Source: Clostridioides difficile_A (GTDB lineage Bacteria > Bacillota > Clostridia > Peptostreptococcales > Peptostreptococcaceae). From it: a stretch of 64,000 nucleotides of DNA. Positions within the stretch are counted from its first letter, which is position 1. Each line of letters starts with the position of its first letter. Both the position numbers and the translations under genes were made by a program. Under the pieces are notes generated by a model. That model was not told where the DNA came from, did not search any database, and was given only the letters and a program-made list of their open reading frames with translations. Location: the NCBI GenBank assembly GCA_945909635.1, contig OX246690.1, positions 3,224,001 through 3,288,000 on the forward strand, given 5' to 3'. Shown piece after piece: positions 60,978 to 64,000 of this stretch.

Positions 60978-62339
60978 ATGAAATATAAAATTGGATTTTT
61001 AACAACATCTTATTTTATGTCAGACAAGTACAAACAAGCTCTTAAAGAACTAAAAAATATTTGTGAAATTACATTTATTGAACTCAAAGGAGAAAATCCT
61101 TTTAGTAATTTACCTAATATATACAATGAGCAAGTAGACAATTTCGATGGATTTGTATGTAGTGGTATAGTTCCATATAGTGAACTTGTAATAAACATAA
61201 AGGACATAAAAGTACCATTGAACTTTTTAAAACTTGATGAAAGAGATTTTTATAAATACTTATTTAAGCTATTAAATAGCCATAAAGATATTGATTTTAC
61301 AAAATCATTCATGGATTTTTTAAGAGAAGACAATAATTATTATGATATCTATTCATTAATAGATTCTAATAAATGTCCATATACAATTAAAGATTTTAAA
61401 ATCCCTCAACCTGTGTATGACTTTAAGAAATTAAATGATAAGTTACTGGAGATACACTTGGATTTATTGAAAAATAATAAGATTAACCTTTCTTTTACTA
61501 GAAATTACATCATTAGTTGTGAACTTAATAAACTTGGACACGATTGTATTTATATGGTTCCATCTACAGAATCAATCTTAAATACATTTAAATCTTTAGT
61601 AAACGAAATAACATTACAGAACTTAGACAAAAATAAATCTGCAACTTGCATAGTTACAGTAAACAGTTCAGAGTATATAAATGAAGATTTGATATTTAAA
61701 AATGATGAGATACAAAACCAAATATATAACACTATCTTAGATTCGCTATCAAGAAATGGTTTTTACGGTGTTCAAGTCAAAAAAAATGATATGAAAATAG
61801 AGATACATACCACTAAAGAAATGTTAAATAATATGACCAATAATTATACAGACTTTTTTATTTCAGAAGATTTAAAAGAAATTAAGTATAGCTTAAATAT
61901 TGGTTGGGGTATTGGAAATACAAATATTCATGCAGAACAGAATGCTCGTCAAGCTAATGGTAAATCTTCTTCTTTAGGTGGAAACTGTACTTTTATAGTA
62001 AATGATACTAATAATACAATAGGACCTTTATATTCAAATAAGAATTATCATGATATTGAAGAAAGCTCATTAGCTAATAAGGTTGCTTCTTTTATACCTC
62101 TATCTAATACTAATGTATCTAAAATTATGTGCATGATTAATGATAGAAATTCAAATAATGTCTCAGCAGAAATACTATCAGACTATATGAATATAACCCT
62201 TAGAAGTGCAAATAGAATATTGAATATCTTATATAAAGCTGGAATTGCTACTATTGTAAATACAAAACTTGATAACCAAAGAGGAAGACCAAAAAAAATA
62301 TATAAAATTGACTTCTTGTCTTTTTTAAATAATATGTAG
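60978..62339 (+). CDS. Putative transcriptional regulator with cyclase-like middle domain and C-terminal winged helix
   Basis: A 453-residue soluble protein. The N-terminus (KYKIGFLTTSYFMSDKYKQ; FDGFVCSGIVPYSE) looks like a periplasmic-binding or PrpR-type sensor fold. Residues about 215-340 (CIVTVNSSEYINEDLIFKN; ILDSLSRNGFYGVQVKKND; NIGWGIGNTNIHAEQNARQA) resemble a degenerate nucleotidyl-cyclase/GGDEF fold without catalytic motifs. The last 70 residues form a winged helix (LSDYMNITLRSANRILNIL; NQRGRPKKIYKID). AAGGAGG precedes the ATG. Divergent from the M20 operon, it likely controls that operon. I do not recognise a named family. Confidence 0.7.
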   Translation: MKYKIGFLTTSYFMSDKYKQALKELKNICEITFIELKGENPFSNLPNIYNEQVDNFDGFVCSGIVPYSELVINIKDIKVPLNFLKLDERDFYKYLFKLLNSHKDIDFTKSFMDFLREDNNYYDIYSLIDSNKCPYTIKDFKIPQPVYDFKKLNDKLLEIHLDLLKNNKINLSFTRNYIISCELNKLGHDCIYMVPSTESILNTFKSLVNEITLQNLDKNKSATCIVTVNSSEYINEDLIFKNDEIQNQIYNTILDSLSRNGFYGVQVKKNDMKIEIHTTKEMLNNMTNNYTDFFISEDLKEIKYSLNIGWGIGNTNIHAEQNARQANGKSSSLGGNCTFIVNDTNNTIGPLYSNKNYHDIEESSLANKVASFIPLSNTNVSKIMCMINDRNSNNVSAEILSDYMNITLRSANRILNILYKAGIATIVNTKLDNQRGRPKKIYKIDFLSFLNNM

Positions 62340-62357
62340 ATATTTAATTTAGTTAAT

Positions 62358-62401
62358 AAAAAATAGCCACTACAAACTATAATTTGTAGTGGCTATTTTT
62401 T
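62358..62401. terminator. Bidirectional terminator between regulator gene and MerR gene
   Basis: Perfect stem AAAAATAGCCACTACAAA / TTTGTAGTGGCTATTTTT between convergent genes. Confidence 0.85.
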
Positions 62402-62431
62402 ATATCATTACTTGTTACTAATTTTTTAAAT

Positions 62432-63265
62432 TCAATTATTTTTTTTAAACAGTTTATACCATCCTATTATCAGTAGAACAATAAATACAAGTGCATCTAT
62501 AAAGAGAATTACTGTAACATGTTCGACAATATTGTATATAAAAAGTATAGAGAATACTTCTACAGACAAAGCTACAAAACACACAAAATTCGTTAAATAA
62601 TCTGCAATAATATCAATATGAAAAGTATGTATTTGTAACCATCTCCATATAAATGGACGTAAAAGAAATCTAAACACAACACAAATAACAGGATATGCAT
62701 AAATAAATTTTTTATCTACATAATTAGCCACTCCATTATTCCATTGCACAGGAATCTGGGATGGCAACTTTGGAAATACTATTATTGCAATCAGCAAACA
62801 TGCAAGAGTAATAACTCCCCATGTAAATTTTCCTCCCCACATATATAAGAAGCTTACAGAATCTAGTTTGAAAATAGGTCTGTTTTTATTCCAGTATTCT
62901 GGCACCTTATTTATGTATTCTTCTACTTTTAAATTTAAATAAGTTAATTCCTCAGACTTTAACATTTTCTCACACATACTTTTAGCATTTTCTAAATCGG
63001 ATATTTGAGTTTTAAGAACTTGCTCTTGTTTTTCAAGAACTTCATATAAAGAGATTTTCTGTAATATAATATTACGGATATCCTCAATAGAGATTCCCAA
63101 TGTACGTAAATATGCAATTTTTTTGATGTCCTCCACATTTTCCTCTGAATATTCCCTATATCCATTATTTTCATTACGAATTGGTTTAATTAAAAACTCT
63201 TTCTCATAAAAACGAATATTAGAACGAGCCAATCCTGTTTTTTCTTCAACTTCTTTAATTGTCAT
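62432..63265 (-). CDS. MerR family regulator fused to a DUF1648 membrane domain
   Basis: A 277-residue protein. The N-terminus is a MerR winged helix (TIKEVEEKTGLARSNIRFYE; YREYSEENVEDIKKIAYLR) followed by a coiled coil (about 75-120). After a linker come four hydrophobic helices (about 150-275) with a DUF1648-type segment (FPKLPSQIPVQWN; NYVDKKFIYAYP). Such fusions are membrane-bound one-component regulators, probably sensing envelope stress or a drug. ATG 63265 lies behind GAAGGAG; the ATG at 63286 is upstream of that site. No target operon is adjacent. Confidence 0.85.
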   Translation of the reverse strand: MTIKEVEEKTGLARSNIRFYEKEFLIKPIRNENNGYREYSEENVEDIKKIAYLRTLGISIEDIRNIILQKISLYEVLEKQEQVLKTQISDLENAKSMCEKMLKSEELTYLNLKVEEYINKVPEYWNKNRPIFKLDSVSFLYMWGGKFTWGVITLACLLIAIIVFPKLPSQIPVQWNNGVANYVDKKFIYAYPVICVVFRFLLRPFIWRWLQIHTFHIDIIADYLTNFVCFVALSVEVFSILFIYNIVEHVTVILFIDALVFIVLLIIGWYKLFKKNN

Positions 63266-63493
63266 TTTTAAACATCTCCTTCCCATTCTGCTAAACTATA
63301 ACTATGCTCTAGTTTTATATCCATTCATTTTTTATGTAGAAGTATTTATGATATCTTAAAAGCAAGTTCCTTATCTACTATAAATTTTCATACAATACTC
63401 TATTTTTCTATATTTAAAACTATATTATTTTCTATAAAGTACTCTATAAACAAGGTTTATAGTCAAGTATTTTTATTATTTTTTTTATTTCAT

Positions 63494-63530
63494 AAAAAAA
63501 AGCATAACAAATCATTTGCCATGCTTTTTT
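63494..63530 (-). terminator. Terminator after the flavodoxin gene
   Basis: Stem AAAAAAGCATGGCAAA / TTTGTTATGCTTTTTTT (mismatches in the middle), about 40 bases past the stop on the minus strand. Confidence 0.7.
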
Positions 63531-63567
63531 ATTAGACTATAGATTCTATAAACTTAGAGTGTAACTA

Positions 63568-64000
63568 TTACATAATAGTATTAACCTTACTCATCACATC
63601 TTTTGCAAATATGATAGCTTCACTTATCTCTTGCTCATCTGGATGACTTTGAGACTCTTCATGATTATTTAACTGTTCACGAATATGCTCATTCTCAGGA
63701 TGAAGCTTTAACAGCTCTTCATATTTTACTTTTAACTCTTTTGCTATCTTCCCTTGGCATATAAATGAACCTAAGTTTTCATTATCTTTTGAAACGATTG
63801 ATTCAACCTTTTCTATAATACTAGCACCATAACTTCCCTTTGTACTAGCTCCCATTGTTCCAAATAGAGCTATCTTTTTGTTATGAATATTTTCAAGTAC
63901 CTGTTTTGAATTTTTATCACAAATTCCTTTATCCACCCAATACCCTAGGAATACTATATCATAATTTTCATAGTTAATACTCTCATCAACTAATTCACTT
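63568..64000 (-). CDS. Flavodoxin family protein, 5' end outside the window (BilS-like)
   Basis: The visible 144 residues are open to the right edge, so the start lies beyond 64000; the GTG at 63936 is internal. The sequence YDIVFLGYWVDKGICD, then 'KKIALFGTMGASTKGSYGA' and the ending with ICQGKIAKELKVKYEEL and a SHPDEQEISEA motif fits flavodoxin-like proteins of the type found with bilirubin reductase (BilS). The FMN-binding first loop is not in the window. It probably passes electrons to a partner reductase encoded upstream; the BilS assignment is tentative. Confidence 0.7.
   Translation of the reverse strand, partial: SELVDESINYENYDIVFLGYWVDKGICDKNSKQVLENIHNKKIALFGTMGASTKGSYGASIIEKVESIVSKDNENLGSFICQGKIAKELKVKYEELLKLHPENEHIREQLNNHEESQSHPDEQEISEAIIFAKDVMSKVNTIM

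Noticed and set aside
63568..63936. A complete 122-residue flavodoxin starting at 63936
   Set aside because: The frame stays open and conserved to the window edge (FLGYWVDKGICD continues upstream), so the real start is outside.
1..64000. CRISPR arrays, tRNA or rRNA genes, insertion sequences, prophage genes
   Set aside because: None were seen on either strand. The repeated sequence in the cwp genes is the CWB2 coding repeat, not an array.

Overview
The window is from a low-GC Firmicute and can be recognised as Clostridioides difficile. It contains the S-layer / cell wall protein (cwp) locus in its known gene order: slpA, secA2, cwp2, an LmbE-like deacetylase, cwp66, cwp84, cwp5, cwp6 and cwp7, with cwp8 to cwp12 upstream. 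Most genes here lie on the minus strand, so the biological order runs from high to low coordinates. The SlpA low-molecular-weight region differs from the strain 630 and R20291 sequences as I remember them, so this is another S-layer cassette type; I did not assign a ribotype.

Layout. 1-136: start of a MurJ/MviN flippase cut by the window edge. 250-10138: cwp7, a sugar-1-phosphate transferase, cwp6 (amidase), a membrane acyltransferase, cwp5 and cwp84 (the cysteine protease that matures SlpA). 10371-13390: gtrA-like gene (plus strand), cwp66 and an LmbE-like gene. 13495-20586: cwp2, secA2 and slpA. 20796-36786: cwp12, cwp11, cwp10, a roughly 1,975-residue secreted M60-type metalloprotease with a dockerin, cwp9 and cwp8. 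37140-44331: a conserved housekeeping block (scfA/SCIFF peptide, TIGR04086 membrane protein, yajC, tgt, PsiE-like, queA, ruvB, ruvA, ruvC, BofC-like). 44534-52274: small cysteine-rich and membrane proteins, then a GntR-regulated sugar-acid operon. 52420-56721: heterodimeric ABC exporter with a transcription attenuator, and a DHFR-fold protein. 57037-62339: D-threonine aldolase-like enzyme, an M20 peptidase / YjiH / YjiG operon and its divergent regulator. 62432-64000: a MerR regulator and a truncated flavodoxin.

How it works together. SecA2 exports SlpA and Cwps. Cwp84 cuts SlpA into two subunits. Three CWB2 domains in each Cwp hold it to the anionic wall polymer, whose synthesis genes probably lie beyond the left edge (MurJ, sugar transferase). 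Effector domains on the Cwps include an amidase, a cysteine protease, CAP domains and surface-variable domains. The M60 protease gene sits behind a c-di-GMP-I-like riboswitch with a terminator.

Most interesting signals. (1) Two paralogous, promoter- and terminator-bounded small RNA candidates lie on the opposite strand on either side of secA2. They share an 11-nt sequence that is perfectly complementary to the predicted 5' end of slpA mRNA and nearly so to that of cwp8. (2) Six DnaA-box-like 9-mers, partly helically phased, lie between queA and ruvB. (3) A dockerin-bearing protease without a wall anchor is encoded beside Cwp10, which may carry a cohesin-like domain. (4) A leader attenuator precedes the ABC exporter. 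(5) scfA is separated from its usual maturase partner by the whole cwp locus. All functional statements rest on reading the sequence and on family knowledge; no searches were run.
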